A DNA stretch of 64,000 nt from Gnetum montanum (GCA_015680685.1 MNCI01022408.1:331728-395727); one strand, 5' to 3'. Shown: positions 43,831 to 56,759, counted from the first letter of the stretch. The notes: generated from the letters alone by a model not told the origin. A program made the numbers and translations.

Positions 43831-45260
43831 TAAAATCTAATATGATTAATGTTGGCCATGACACATGGTAGATTGACTCTAGTTCTACAATCCATGTTAC
43901 CAATTCTTTGCAGGGGGTGCAAAACCTGATGAAGCCAATGGGAAGTGAGTCTTGCATCTATTCAAGCAACAAGATGCACTCACATGTGGAGGCAATCAAA
44001 ACATGCAAATTACTTTTAAATAGTGGTTTTGTTTTAGAGTTGGAAAAGACATTTTATATTACAAGTTTTTCAAGGAATTTTATTTTTATTTCATGGCTTG
44101 TATCATTGGGATTTTTCTTTAATTTTTTAGATACTATATTTAGTCTACATTATACATCTGAACTTATTGGAAATGGTACATTGACAGATGGTCTTTTTAA
44201 CATTAATTTACAAAAGAAAACTTCTTATACTTCTATGCATGTTCATGTTGGCATTAAGAGATGTGTTATGAATGATGAGTCCTCTATGTTATGGCATCGT
44301 AGATTAGGACATATCTCTAATGAGAAAATAAAGAGATTAGTAAATGATGAAGTACTTAGTACTCTAGATTTTACCAACTTTGATACTTGTGTGGACTGCA
44401 TAAAGGGAAAGCAAACCAATATGTCAAAGAAAGGTGCCAAGAGGAGTTTAGACATATTAGAGATCATATATATAGATAGATCATACATACAGATATTTGT
44501 GATCTAGATATGGATGCATATGATCAAAATTATTTCATTGCATTTATTGATGATTACTCACAATATATGTATCTCTACCTGATTCTTAATAAGAGCGAAG
44601 CTTTAGATGCCTTTAAGGTGTTTAAGGTTACAGTAGAGAAACAATGTTGTAAGCAAATAAAGTTAGTGAGATCTAATAGAGGTGGTGAATACTATGGTAG
44701 ATATACTAATGATGGACAAGCACCTGGTCCCATTTGCTAAGTTTCTTCAAGAGCATGGAATTGTTGCCTAGTACACTATGCCTAGTTCTCTAGACTAGAA
44801 TGGTTTGGCAAAAAGAATAAATTGAACATTATTGGACATGGTGCAGAGTATGCTTAGTAGCTCCAAGCTTCCTAAGTCCTTGTGGATTGAAGCTCTTAAG
44901 ACAGCAGTGTATATATTAAACTAAGTTCCAACCAAGGCTATCTTAAAGATACCATTTGAATTATGGAAAGGTTGGAAACTGAGTTTGTGACATATACACA
45001 TTTGGGAATGCTTGTTTGAAGTAAGAGTCTATAGTCCACAAGAAAAGAAGCTAGAACCAAGGACCATATGTGGGTATTTTGTTGGATATGCTAAATGGTC
45101 TAAGGGATATAGATTTTATTACCCATCACATAATACTAGGTTTGTGAAATCAAGGAATGCTAAGTTTCTTGAGAATGACTTAATTAGTAGTAGATCTTGG
45201 AACATTGTTCCTGAGATAGATCATACAGATGCTCAACCTGCTACTTCAAATGATAGATAG
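43831..45260 (+). pseudogene. Protease and integrase of copia element I
   Basis: The protease line is I-D-S-S-S-T-I-H (43870-43895), where D-S-G is usual. The integrase zinc-binding region has L-W-H-R-R-L-G-H (about 44289) and C-V-D-C-I-K-G-K. The core has F-I-D-D-Y-S, R-S-N-R-G-G-E-Y (Asn for the second catalytic Asp) and N-G-L-A-K-R (Lys for the usual Glu of the E-R pair). A C-terminal F-V-G-Y-A box is near 45080. It cannot encode an active enzyme. Confidence 0.8.
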
Positions 45261-46951
45261 ATTGTTATGCACAATACACCTAGAGCACAAATGCGTAATG
45301 AATAACAACTAGTCATTAAAGTTCCACAAACTACTAATCAAGAAGTAGTAGATCCAGTTGAACAACAGATACCAAAACCTGTTGAACATCATGATCCTCA
45401 AGAGAATGATGAACCAACATGAAGAAGATCTACTAGAGTAAGTTGATCAATGATTTCTAGTGACTATATGATGTATCTATAGGAGTCTAACTACAACATA
45501 GGAGCTAAAAATGATCTTGAAACGTTTTTACAAGTCATGAGTTGTAAGGAATTTAACTTGTGGTATGATGCCATGAAAAATGAGATGAACTCTATGTCAT
45601 CTAATGGAGTCTAGGATCTTGTAAAGTTGCCTGATGGTGTAAAAGCCATTGGATGCAAATGGGTCTTTAAGACAAAGAAAGACTCATTAGACAACATTGA
45701 AAGATATAAGGCCAAACTTGTTGCTAAAGGGTTCACTTAGAAAGAGAAAATAGATTACAAGGAGACCTTTTCTTATATATCTAAGAAAGACTCCCTTTGT
45801 ATTATCATGGCATTGGTTATCCATTTTGATCTTGAATTACATCAAATGGATGTGAAAACAACATTCCTCAGTAGTGATCTAGAGGAAGAGGTTTATATAA
45901 AATAACTTGAAGGATTTTCCTCTAGTAATGGTGAGCAATTGGTATGCAAGCTCAAGAAATTCATATATGGATTGAAACAAGCCTCCCATCAATGGTACTC
46001 AAAATTCCATGATATCCTCACTTCATTTGGTTTTGAAGAAACCATCATAGATCAATGTATATACAAGAAGGTTAGTGGGAGCAAAATTTATTTCCTTGTT
46101 CTCTATGTGGATGATATCCTTCTTGCAACCAATAATAGTGGATTTCTATATGAGATGAAACATTTTCTCTCTAAGAATTTCGACATGAAGGATATGGGTG
46201 AGGCATCTTATGTCACTAGCATTAAGATTCATAGAAACAAATCTAGATGTATTCTAGGACTATTGTAGGAAACCTATATCAATAAAGTTTCAGAGAGGTT
46301 TTGAATAAAAGATTGTTCACCAAGTATAGCACCCATTGTGAAGGGTGATAGGTTTAATTTGAACTAGTTTCCTATGAATGATTTGGAGAAAAGTTAGATG
46401 AGCAACATTCCATATGCTTTAGCTATTAGAAGCCTTATGTATGCTCAGGTTTGCACAAAACCTGACATTGCATTTGCTATGTGAATGTTGGACAAATATT
46501 AGAGTAATCTAGGTATTGATCATTAGAGGCTGCAAAGAAAGTGATGAGGTACCTTCAAAACACATAAGATTACATGCTTATGTATAAATAAATAGACTCC
46601 TTAGAGGTGACTGGCTATTCTAATTCAAACTTTGCTGGCTATGTTGATTAACAAAAATCATCTGGTTATGTTTTTATGCTAGCTAGATGAGCTATATCCT
46701 GAAGGAGTGGAAAGCAAATTTTGGTTGCTACTTCCACCATGGAGGCAGAGTTCATTTCTTGTTTCGAGGCTACTTCACATGGTGTATGGTTAAAGAGTTT
46801 CATATTAGGGCTTAGAATTGTGGATTCTATATTTAGGCTACTAAGAATGTTTTGTGACAATTCAGTTGCTATCTTTATGACTAAGAATAATAAGAGTGGT
46901 AGTTGAAGTAAACACATTAACATAAAGTACTTAGCCATAAGGGAATGCATT
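45261..46951 (+). pseudogene. Reverse transcriptase and most of RNase H of copia element I
   Basis: The RT begins near 45610 (W-D-L-V-K-L-P, then K-W-V-F-K-T-K-K). Y-V-D-D at 46104-46115 is intact in a 109-codon open stretch (45939-46268), with Y-G-L-K-Q-A-S upstream. RNase H includes G-Y-S-N-S-N-F-A-G and S-T-M-E-A-E-F near 46735. The frame stops at R-E-C-I, cut by H. Stops are spread along the frame. Confidence 0.85.
46947..46951. repeat. Target-site duplication GCATT (GTATT on the right), element H
   Basis: GCATT precedes the H end TGTTGATGC. GTATT at 62439-62443 follows the other end. Removing H and one copy restores the copia codons R-E-C-I followed by K-E-N-K-V-V-V-E-H-I. Confidence 0.8.
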
Positions 46952-47100
46952 TGTTGATGCGTAAATTTTGGACACATCAACACCTATGAAGACTCGTTTT
47001 AAGAGACTATTGCCCAGGGCACCTCCTGTATGGGTACAAAAATTCGGGAATAGTCTCAATTGTAAAGGGCTATGTGACAAAAATAATAATAATAATATTT

Positions 47101-48699
47101 TTAAACAAAATGTTGAAAACTTAAAATTTAATTTTAGGAGGGTTCTCTTATGTCTTAAAAATATAGTAAAATAATTAAAATCAAAATTAAATATTTGTGC
47201 AATTTTTTAGTACAACAAACAATACAAAACATAATTCAAATTTGGTCTCGACTCGTAGATTGGTTGTGGATGCTGTTGCAATGCTACTCGTAGCCACTAA
47301 TTGATGAGGAAAAGGGAAGATAGATCTCATCACATGGACCAAGAGAGAAAAACGTGACTGCTAACGTCACCCTTTTGTTTTCACGTCTCCATACACAGGA
47401 GAGAGAAAATGAAATGTAGAAGTTGTCTGCCACCTTGATGTGGCCACCACCACTTGCTCACTATCTCTAATGTCTTGTTCGCACATAAAGAGGGAAGCCA
47501 CCGTCAGCCACCTTTGTCAACCAACGTTATTGCTATTGGAATGAAGAGAGAGTTTAGCTGCCCTCTGCTGCCGGTGTATGTAGCAAGAGAGAGCTTGCTA
47601 CCATCTCTATGCCGCGGTAGAAAAGAAAAAGAAAAGGAAACGTATCTGTTTCTGTCTAGGAAAATAGAAAACCACACAAAAAACCATCACTCAACACTTA
47701 CTACTGCAAGCACTGTCATCTGCAATCCTCTTACCACTGTTGTTGATGTTCGTCGCACATCTCATGTGCCTGCCTTGTTCTACCGTCATTGTTGACATTT
47801 CTGCAGTGTCTTTCATAGGAACCAGAGGTTGAAAGATGTGCCTACCCTTTTCTGCCATTCGTCACATGTCTCACGTGCCTATCGTTTTCTGCTACACATC
47901 TCACTCACCTCCCCCTTTTCTGTCGCTTGCCAAACCCCTTGTTTATAGCGGCCTGCCGGAGAAGAAACCCATCAATCATTGCCATATGAAACGTCGCCCA
48001 GGGAAATTGTCATAGCTAATAAAGATATTCATCTCTTAGTCTATGTTTTTGATTATGAGTCTGGAATAAGTGTCACTGATGACAGAGAACAACATACACA
48101 TGGCACATAGTGATAATGTTTGTTTGTCCACCTATCCCTAGAAAATAAAGCCAAATTAGTGTCAAGGTATGATACGAAATATAGATATTGAAAATCTTGA
48201 CGAGCAAACGACCGAATGACTTTTACAATTTTTGTATCTGATTAGAGCGCTTTAACAAGGATCCATCGGGAAGACTTTCCACATGAGATTAAATAGAGGA
48301 AAAGAAAGCATTCTCTTAACTATAAGCGTGTTCAACATTTTACCCATTTAGGTACTATTACATTATTTCATGTATATTGCATTAGTTAAAGAATTTTTTT
48401 ACCACATATACGTTTAAGAATTTTTATAAAATTTAAAATTTTTCATTAGTTACCAATAAAGTAGCAGTATAATTTTTTTTGTTCCTTTTGACATTTTTGG
48501 GTTAGTTGAAACTTAGACATAGAAGGTTCTATACAATTCAGTGTTCTAGATTCTCAAAAACATTTAATTAAAAATAAGAAGATAGGAAGAGTCTCTCAGG
48601 ATATTGCATATATGGTGAGAGATGAGTTTATGCATTATGTAGACTATTATATAAATTGATGATTATAAGCAATATCTATGATTAAGACTTACAACATCT
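47101..48699. other. Interior of H, left of G
   Basis: No recognised gene. The ORF 47454-47795 is in a GC-richer stretch with Cys/His/Thr codons and no family features. Poly-T and AT-rich parts lie after 48300. Confidence 0.35.
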
Positions 48700-49071
48700 G
48701 TAGGTATTATCTTTCTCACTTTTTGTTACTTTGCTCTAGAAATTTCTTCCATTTATGATAGCCTAGAACTTTCCAAAGAACATCTATTTAAATATTTAGG
48801 AAATGATATTATCAAACTTGCTCACTCAAAAAGTAATTATTTGGAGAGATTTTAATGCTTGCATTACTTCTAAACAAGTTTCAGTTTTGGACATGTATAG
48901 AATAAATTTCAATTATTTGGTATATGATGAAATCATATATTTATATAAGTTGATTTGGTCAAGAACTAATCTCTTGGGTGAAATGTTTTTATCTTTACTT
49001 TTCAATGATATTTCTAAATACCCAGATTCTATGCCATACACTTTTGAAGATTCAAGGAAAATTTATCATTG
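48700..49071 (+). pseudogene. LINE-type endonuclease fragment inside H
   Basis: In 48803-49072 the line V-I-I-W-R-D-F-N-A-C-I-T-S-K-Q resembles the G-D-F-N-A box of LINE endonucleases (endonuclease/exonuclease/phosphatase fold), followed by D-S-M-P-Y-T-F-E-D-S-R. A preceding frame (E-H-L-F-K-Y-L-G-N-D-I) fits the same domain after a shift. The continuation is right of G (62133-62240, S-L-H-S and I-S-D-H-L). The Gly of the box is Arg. Reasonable but not proven. Confidence 0.45.
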
Positions 49072-49076
49072 ACCTA
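49072..49076. repeat. Target-site duplication ACCTA, element G
   Basis: ACCTA at 49072-49076 and again at 62128-62132, on both sides of G. Confidence 0.9.
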
Positions 49077-49977
49077 CGATGAGCGGCTAGGTACCCCTAC
49101 ACCCAACCATATGAATCACGGGCGTTCACAAGCGACTTGGTCGAATTCTGTAGACTGTAAGCACTTCACATACACCAAACCCTAACCAGTGAAACCTTGG
49201 TTTAGAATGGTTGTTGTCCTCCTAATCTCACTTGTGATATTCTGTTTGTGATGGTTAAGTGGGATTAAGGCTAATGATTTTTATAGCTTTTTACTTATCT
49301 TTTGGCATCTAATTATCTTGGAAAGTAAGGCTAGAGTAGTAAGTAATTTAAGACTATCTTAATCTAAATCTTAACTATTCCTAGCATAAGTATCCAATCC
49401 CATCTTCCGAGCATGTTCTGACCATCCCCTAAACACTATTGGGTTACCAGACGTTAAGCGTCACTGGCTTACCAAGTGTTGGGTTTATGTTCAAGATGGT
49501 TGTACTTATGGTCTCTACGAACTTGTAAGAGAGAAAAAGTGATTAAAATAATAATAATAGAAACTTAAGTAACTATCAAAGCATAAACATATTAAACTAA
49601 TGAATGCAATAAATGAAAAAGTCCAAATGCTGTAAGAAATGCTTGAAGAGTTCATGTTTATTGTCATTCATGCCAATGGGCTCAAATACATCAACGCTCG
49701 AATAAAGAGCTGATCACATTTCTTACACCTACTGTGGGCACTTGGAATATATTCTATCTCCTACGGGAACAAACTGCAAAAGCTTCGCTACAACTAACTA
49801 AAAGGCACCTAAATGAGGCAGAAGGCCCTCTTATTTATAGGCCAAAATAGGCTCAATGTAAACAGGGCCACGTCAACACATGGAAGGTTGCGTTGATGGG
49901 GTTGTGTCGATGCGGTCGTGTATACGTGACTGCGTATATGCGGCCTAGTCGCCGCATCGACTAATGACACTTCATCA
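49077..49977 (-). repeat. 3' LTR of element G
   Basis: 901 bp. Read on the minus strand it starts TGATGAAGTG and ends CGCTCATCG (family end CTCATCA with T-to-C and other changes). U3 contains words such as cgtatacacg and gcatatacgc (about 49907-49947 on the plus strand) instead of gatatc, and TATA-like cctataaataagagg (49832-49846). Confidence 0.9.
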
Positions 49978-50030
49978 TACCCCCATGACTAAGTAAAAAC
50001 TCGTCCTCAAGTTACTCTACAATTTGGAAG
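49978..50030 (-). promoter_or_regulatory. Polypurine tract and conserved pre-LTR block, element G
   Basis: Minus strand: ccataccttcc, then aacttgaggacgagttttt, then agtcatgggggta (49990-49978) against the LTR. The same words and order occur in A, B, C and F. Confidence 0.75.
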
Positions 50031-50215
50031 GTATGGACTTTTATTTACAACGCACATGATTTGACACACACATGACACAACATTAATTTGACCAAGTGCC
50101 CAAGTTACAGAGAAGGACAAATTACAAAAAATGGCGGTGTTCAGAGACAATTGAACATCTTGTTGATCCTAGAGTCTCTGCCATGTAGAATGATGCACAA
50201 AATTGTTGGAGAAGA

Positions 50216-53071
50216 TCACATCATCCATGGGGGTAGTGGTTTTGATGGACCTTCTCTAGCCTCTAGCCGATGCGTTGGTGGTTGCACGAATGATGGTTTC
50301 CCCGTAGCAGCTGCAACTTCTAGAGGTAGCCAAAAAGCCTCTAAGAGAGCCCTCATCTTTTCTTCTTTTCTCTTGGGATCATTCACTATCCAGGTAGCTT
50401 CTCCAATGTGTGCTGGAACTAGAACCTCCCAAGGGCATGGAAACACCGGGAAGAGTTCTTTTAGGTTGACAAATGAGGCTGTGAACTTCTTTCGTTTAAT
50501 GTCGAATGCTCAGATTAATGCCTGCAGCTACTGGTAATCATTCATTCAATGGGCTAGGTTCTTTGCAACTATACATTGTCCTTCAAACTGTGTGCGAAGA
50601 ACCTCAAGTTCTGCATCTACTATTTTAAACTTCTACTTTGTTGCTTTATGTGCCTGGAACTCACCCTCATATAGAGAATACGAGGTGGCCACTTGCTTTT
50701 CCAATTCTGACTGTAGTCTCCCGGCTATGAGCATAGCTAGGTTTGCATATCGAAGATTGGCAAGCTCCATATATTCTATCCTCTCTTCAATCTGCAACTC
50801 TTTAAGATGGATTTCAGCTTGATTCTAGGCATTCAACCCATCAAAGCTAGGTTGTCATACCTCGCCTCCTTCTTGGAGCTGCTAGAGCGCTTGGTTCATT
50901 TTGATTTTTGCGACTTGAATATGCTTTTCGTTTACTTCTTTCTATATTCCCACTTGGTCCCTGTAATGATTTTTAATGTTTTCAAATTTCAGGGTGTCAT
51001 TCTTCCAAGTGGCGATTTCAATTGCAAATTTCTGTCACAATGCCTGAACCTCCTCCATTGAAAGATTTCAATTTTTAGCAGCCAACCTTCTTACATCAGC
51101 GTTCACCCTAGCTAGTTTTTCCTGCTGTTGGTGGATAAAATTTTTCATGTGTTCATTTTTTGCACCAACATTGCGTAGACAATGAACCTCCATGGTCAAT
51201 CAGACATTCTCCTGGTGAACCTCTGCTAAGTCCTTGTCTAAATGATATGCTCAAACATTTGCCAAGGACTTATTGAATATCGTCGACTCTTGCACATCCT
51301 CAACGATCTAAAGTTTGAATTGAAGTTGTTGAAAAGCTTCATCTCTAGTGATTTCACGGTTGAGGATGGCTGGATCGGCAAGTTGGGCTCTTAATTGGGC
51401 TACTTCCATTGCCAAGCATTAACAAGCAACTTAAGCAACTTCAAGCTGTCCTTCTTAAATGAGGCTCTTACCCCTTGCCAAGAGTAGCTCCAATTGGGTT
51501 GCAGTAATGTTATCCGGAAGGTTGAAGACATCTGAAAGTAGTTGCTCAGTTCCCACCAGTTAGTCCAACAACTCCTCATGTTGGGCTGCATCAATCTTGC
51601 TACGCGAAGTTTCGGCAGATCCCTGTACATCTTGTAGTCCATGAATGTCCAATATAGGTGCTACTGATGCATTGAGAGCTGTAGCAATTATGTTAGCAAC
51701 CACTTCAGCTGCAGTCACTTGTCCTTGGTGCAACTTCACCAAGACTATTGCCCCTTGATCATCCTCCAAGTGTACTGAAAAGGTAGCAGCATTCCCAAAA
51801 ATTTTAGGAAATAATTGTTGTGTGGACACTGTTACCTCTTGGACACTAGGATCTGTTCATGTAGGCACTTACGTTCAGGTTGTAGAGAACACTGGCCTTG
51901 CTCTTTCAAGTAAGCTAACTGATCGAGCCACTTGCTCCAGGTGGCTCATTGCAGGGTGATAGACCGAAGGGTCTTCTCCTCTACTAGTATTACTAGATTG
52001 CTCTTGCTAGCTCAAGAGAATTTTTCAGATCTTGTGGATGTGTTTTGTAATGGTTTGTGAACTCATCCTTGTTGTTTTTGTAGGTGGTGGAGGTGTTTGT
52101 TGCTCCTCCTCTATCTGTGTGGTGGTAGGAGTTTTATCCTTCATCATTTCCTACCAAGAGACAATCAAGGCATGTCGAATTACATCATTGGAGTACCGTG
52201 CTATCCCTCCCCATTTGTACAACTTTTGGATTAGGAAGGGAAATGGGAGAGCTCATCTTCCACATTTGCTCTCAGCGAACCTCTTTTCAATCTCCAAGAA
52301 CAACAGTTGTGGAAGACTCATTGGGAATTTTTCACTCATGGCGGCACACACATGAGTGGAGAAGGATGTGATTTTGTTGGGTCTTACTATTGGGTTCAAG
52401 TGGTAAGATGTGATCTTTGAGTACACCCTCTCCACCATGGTCAGAGAGCCAAATTCCTTGTGCTCTACCCCATAGCACCATTTGGTCCATTCCACCTTTG
52501 CCTCTGGGTCAGCCTATTTTGGAATTTCTACCACATCTGCCTCTGTCTCGAGTAACCCCAGAGCCTGCGCTATCGCCTCTGAAGAGTAAGAGACATAAAT
52601 GTCTTTGATTCTTACTCTAGACCCCGATTTCCGATTCATCTAGAAGAGATAGGTCTCTCCTAAGTACCATTCACCACTGGTTGTGATGATTGGCCACATC
52701 AGAGAGTTCTACAGTTGGAACCTCACTTCTTCTGGTGTGTTCTCAAGGAATGGTCCAAAGTTTAGCTCTTGGAGGACCATCCGTTGCACCTTGCATGGCT
52801 TGATAGCATCTAGACAGGCTTGGGTCAGGGTGACCTCAAGCAGTGGTGCTATCCCCGAAGTCTCATTCCCTTGTGATTGCTTGATGGAAATCTCCTCTTT
52901 GGGAATATGATGGACAGATTCCACGTCAGGTCCTTTGTGGATGGGGCCAGTTTCATGAGAGCCCTCCACGTGCTCCAGCTATTATGTGTCTCGTCCCCTT
53001 CCCGTGCATGGGTTCTTATCCCTCGGTTGTGATGGTCCTTCACCTCTTGGGTGCCTTGGTTTGGGTGCCAT
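50216..53071 (-). pseudogene. Large extra ORF of element G (about 951 codons), homologue of the F ORF
   Basis: The ATG at 53071 and the stop at 50216 are in one frame; the open pieces 52969-52709, 52495-52253, 51829-51560 and 50446-50216 are all in register. The N-part has N-F-G-P-F-L-E, W-P-I, G-E-W-Y-L-G-E, A-I-A-Q-A-L-G-L-L and the L-P-Q-L-L-F-L-E-I stretch. It is tentatively like the putative plant transposon protein domain. The middle is a long coiled-coil-like part with E-K-Q-V-A-T shared with F. The C-part has C-P-W-E-V-L. It ends about 240 bp before the LTR. Function unknown. Confidence 0.7.
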
Positions 53072-53100
53072 CTGCAATCAAACATAACCACTCATTAGAC
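53072..53100 (-). promoter_or_regulatory. Splice-acceptor-like sequence before the extra ORF of G
   Basis: Minus strand: ctaatgagtggttatg, then tttgattgcag directly before ATGG. It pairs with F 15425-15451. Ctaat would be the branch point about 25 bases upstream. Confidence 0.5.
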
Positions 53101-53290
53101 TATGCATAAGTAGCTCAAGATGGTCCTTATACATCTTCTCAGTTCGACTAAGTTGTGTTGTTGGCAAAAGCATTCCTTTAAGTNACAGACGAGCAATAGA
53201 ACGTATGTGCTTAGGGAAGAGTTGGGTAGAAAAAATGGCAAAATCTGCCCCCAATTTGTGCTTCAAATGATGAAAAATGAAAGCACAACA
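53101..53290 (-). other. Leader between TATA block and splice acceptor, element G
   Basis: No coding evidence. A single N at 53184 marks an assembly join or an unresolved base. Confidence 0.4.
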
Positions 53291-53400
53291 ACCATATATA
53301 TAGGGGTTGGGCACTGCGTTGATAGGGCTACATATACGTGGCCACGTATACATAAGGGGTTGTGTATATGAGGCCCTATATATGCAGGGGTGCACACCCA
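53291..53400 (-). promoter_or_regulatory. Internal U3-like block with TATA box upstream of the extra ORF of G
   Basis: On the minus strand the words catatacacaacccc, cgtatacgtgg and cgtatatgtag are followed by a TATA-like cctatatatatgg (near 53307-53293). The first words are those of the G LTR U3 (catatacgcag, cgtatacacg). The block lies about 220 bp before the ORF. Compare F 14880-15130. Promoter function is inference. Confidence 0.45.
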
Positions 53401-54960
53401 TTGACCAACCTAGAAAATGCCCAAAATGATGAATTTGAAATGCCAAATTGGGGCGGTTGAAGCACGTGAGAGGCCCGATCATGGATGAGAACAAGAGGAA
53501 GGTAATCGGGGCTCAAAAAAGAGTCAAAAATAGGAGAACGTGACCCAAAAGGACTTTGCAAGGAAGAAATTGAGCAATGGGACCCTGAAAATAATTAACC
53601 ACAAAATCCAAAGGATGGGAGACTTAACAAGCGGGACCAAGAATGTGTTGGTGGGTCCTCCCCATAGTAGGCAATAGCCTCAGTAGCCCCTGCATATCCT
53701 CAACACTGGGGTCTGTGGGCCCCAGGGCCAAGAAATGGTGTGTGCCAGTTAAGACTCCTACCCTAGAGATCCTGCCAAGGCATGAGAAGCCCATGGAAAC
53801 CACGACAAACTTTCACAACATAAGATGGGTAGTGAGGTGAGTTATGGAGAGAACTAGATGAAGAGAGATGAGAAAATGGAATTTTAATTGTCGATCACAT
53901 GAAACCCCATGTGTAGTTGTGGCTGTCCTGAGGTCAGACCCAAAACCATCCACATACAGTGACATCGCAGCAATAGACGAAGCCCTGACCATCCCCCAAG
54001 GAGTTAGGAATACACCCATAGAGAACCACCACTCCAACAAACGTGAGAGGAAGTGAAATGGGACAAAGTTAGAGGGGACGAAGGAAGTCCCATAACTAGT
54101 GCTTGTGGCTCATGAGAGGCAGTCTAAGGGGTGTGCTTTGAATTCCCACATAGTGATGTCAAGATTTTTTTTCTTTTTCAGGGGAACCATACCATGCAAA
54201 GACCCATGCGTATACGCATGCATTCAACCAAGGGGTGTGCTTTGAATCCTCATGTTTATTTGTTTTTTTTAATTTTTTAAATTTTTCTGTGAGGACCACA
54301 CCATGCAAGGTTAAACTGCCCAATAACTTCCTTATAGAGAAGGATGTGGAGTGGTAGGAAATCCGTAAGGACACACCAGCAACCCAAGGGACAAGAGGGA
54401 GCGACAAATGTTGCATTCCCCTTGAAGTCACACTTGATTCAAACCAGTGGATCATCCCCAAGGCTGGGAACTACACAAGTCACATATTAATTACAATTTT
54501 TTTAAGTGAAGGGATTGCATGTTCTCAATAGAAGGAAAACCATGAAGTGGGTGAATGGGTCGATGACATGGACTCACTACTAGGTTTATGAGCTGAAAAT
54601 AGATGTAAAGTCAAAGGATAACCATGCGAGGGTGGAAGCTAGATAACTAGGTGGACTATTGTACATTACCCATCGCAACAAAAATCATCTGTGCTAGACA
54701 CATGATGACAATAAGATGATGCATTAGTGATCACGTGAAAAATGAAACACACACAAAGAAACAAAAAATAAGTAAAGAAGGGAAAAAATTAATAAGAATT
54801 GACAAATGTATGAACAATGTTGAAAAAAAAAGTGTAAAACAAAAAATTACAAAAAAAAAAACAAAAAATTACAAAATGGTGAGGTGTGTAGTAGAATGGG
54901 TTAGCAGGGATGACAATCTCCCCCATGACTGGGTGGAAAAGGGGAGATGCAAAAAATGGA
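53401..54960 (-). other. Spacer of element G after pol
   Basis: Non-coding. It shares words with the spacers of A, B, C and F: gtgggtcctcccc (53653), gtgtgctttgaat (54127 and 54237), accatgcaa (54189, 54301) and the block ctcccccatgactgggtgg (54918-54936), whose reverse complement begins the spacers of B and C. A purine-rich A-run stretch lies at 54760-54880. Confidence 0.6.
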
Positions 54961-56339
54961 GTGAGGCTATCCTGATGATGATGAGGCAGTTGCACTAGTT
55001 GAGTGGAGTTCATGGAAAGGTTTTAGTTGTTGGCGGTTGACCAACTGCATTCTAGTGGGGTCCTCAGGCTTGTGGATAAGCAAGGCCCTTGATGGGAAGG
55101 TTTTGGAGACAATGTAAGGTTCCTCCCATAATGTTTGAAACTTGGTCTGTTGAGATACATGTGAGGGGTTCCAATACAACACCTTGTCTTCACATCTAAA
55201 TGTGACCTTCCAAATCTTAAGATCATGTCATTTTTTGTTATAGGCCTTGTTGATCTCATTTGAAGATAGGGACACTAATCGATTCTCATCTAGTACACTT
55301 AAATTAATAAGTTGTTCATGTTGTGCTAGTGGGAGATCGAGGCCTAAGTCACTGGCAGTGGATAGTGTGCAGAGTTCAGCTTGAATTGGGAACATTGGTA
55401 GCTTTTCGTACACTAACTCATAGGGAGAGTACCCTATAGGAAGTTTCCAAGTGGAGCGATAGGCCCATAGGGCATTGTTAAGTTTAGTACTCCAATCCAT
55501 CCTGTATTTGCTAATGGTTCAGGTAAGGATCTTGGTGATCTCCCTATTGGTGACTTTGGCCTGCCCATTGGCTTGGGGTGATAGGGTGTTGTAAATTTAT
55601 GGGTAACCCCCAAGTGTTGCATGAGTTTCCAAAAAGTGACACTTGTGAAATGAGTCCCATTATTAGAAATGAGTGCACATGGCACTCCAAACTTGTTGAT
55701 GATTTGTTGTTGGAAAAATTGTATGGTAGTGTTGAAAGAATAGTTGACGATGGCTGCTGCTTCTGCTCACTTTGTGTAGTAGTCCATAGCTACGATGATG
55801 TATGCCTTTTTGTTTGATGGGGGAGAGATGGGCCCCATAAATTCGATGCCCTAGATGTCAAAGGGCTCTAGTGGCTGGATCCACTGTTGAGGTCCCTCCA
55901 ATCATGCCGACATCCCACCATATTTTTGGCATCGTTTGCAGGAGTAGGTGAACCATTGTGCATCCCTGAAAATCATGGGCCAATAATATCTTGCAAGAAG
56001 GATCTTAATGGTTGTGTGGCGTCCAGCATAGTGGCCCCCATAAGGGCCCTCGTGAGCATCTTAAAGGACGTGCAGTGTATCAGCATCAGGGACACACCAT
56101 CGAACTAGGCCATTTATGCACACCTTGTAAAGGTGGCCATTGTTTTCCATGAAACGCTTGGTCATATGGAGAAATTTTTGTTTCTGCTGATGGTTCCACT
56201 CCTTTGGAAACTCCTAGGTTGTGAGGTAGGTGAGGATACTATTGAACCAAGGGAATTATTTAGGCACTTAAAGATCGACTGCACCTGCGAAGGAGTTCAT
56301 TTGAAAATTTGTCAGAGAAGGGCTCCTCCTCTTCTATGT
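54961..56339 (-). pseudogene. Integrase of element G
   Basis: A zinc-binding remnant (C-K-R-C near 55935) is followed by G-I-E-F-M-G-P near 55840, where the first catalytic Asp would be, now Glu. I-S-N-N-G-T-H-F near 55660 has the second Asp as Asn. Then P-Y-H-P, an A-Y-R-S-T-W-K region (about 55460) and the C-terminal barrel V-L-Y-W-N-P with L-K-P-F-H-E-L near 55020. At least one shift at about 55570. Inactive. Confidence 0.8.
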
Positions 56340-56759
56340 CATCCCATCATAACTGAGACAAGTGATCAGCCACCACATTCTTGGTCCCTTTTTGGTCTAC
56401 CATGGTGAGATCAAACTCCTAAAGAATCACCAACCACCGGATGATGCAGGGGCTCACCATTGGTTTGTTCATCAGGAACTGAATAGCACTATGGTCAGTA
56501 TGCATGAACACCTTGTATCCAAGCACATAGTGTCAGAATTTTTCCAAGGTGAACACCATCACCATCAACTCCTTTTTGATGGTGGTGTAGTTTAGCTGAG
56601 CACCCACAATGCTATGGCTTGCACAGTGGATATAATATGGACATTTTTATCATCACACTGTGTAAGCACAGCTTCCAAAGCATAGTTGGAAGCAGCCGTC
56701 ATAATGTGGAAGGGCCTGGACCAATTAGGTGCCCATAGAACTGGAGTTTCTACAAGTTT
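56340..56759 (-). pseudogene. RNase H of element G
   Basis: After the RT thumb, P-V-L-W-A-P is followed by decayed RNase H sequence with L-T-D-H-S-A-I (near 56490) and V-V-A-D-H-L-S at about 56365. The frame shifts within it. Confidence 0.65.

Noticed and set aside
47454-47795. 113-codon ORF inside H
   Set aside because: No recognisable domain, no second copy in the window; may be chance in a GC-richer stretch.
50088-50537. 149-codon plus-strand ORF within G
   Set aside because: Antisense to the C-end of the extra ORF of G, which is supported by homology to F.
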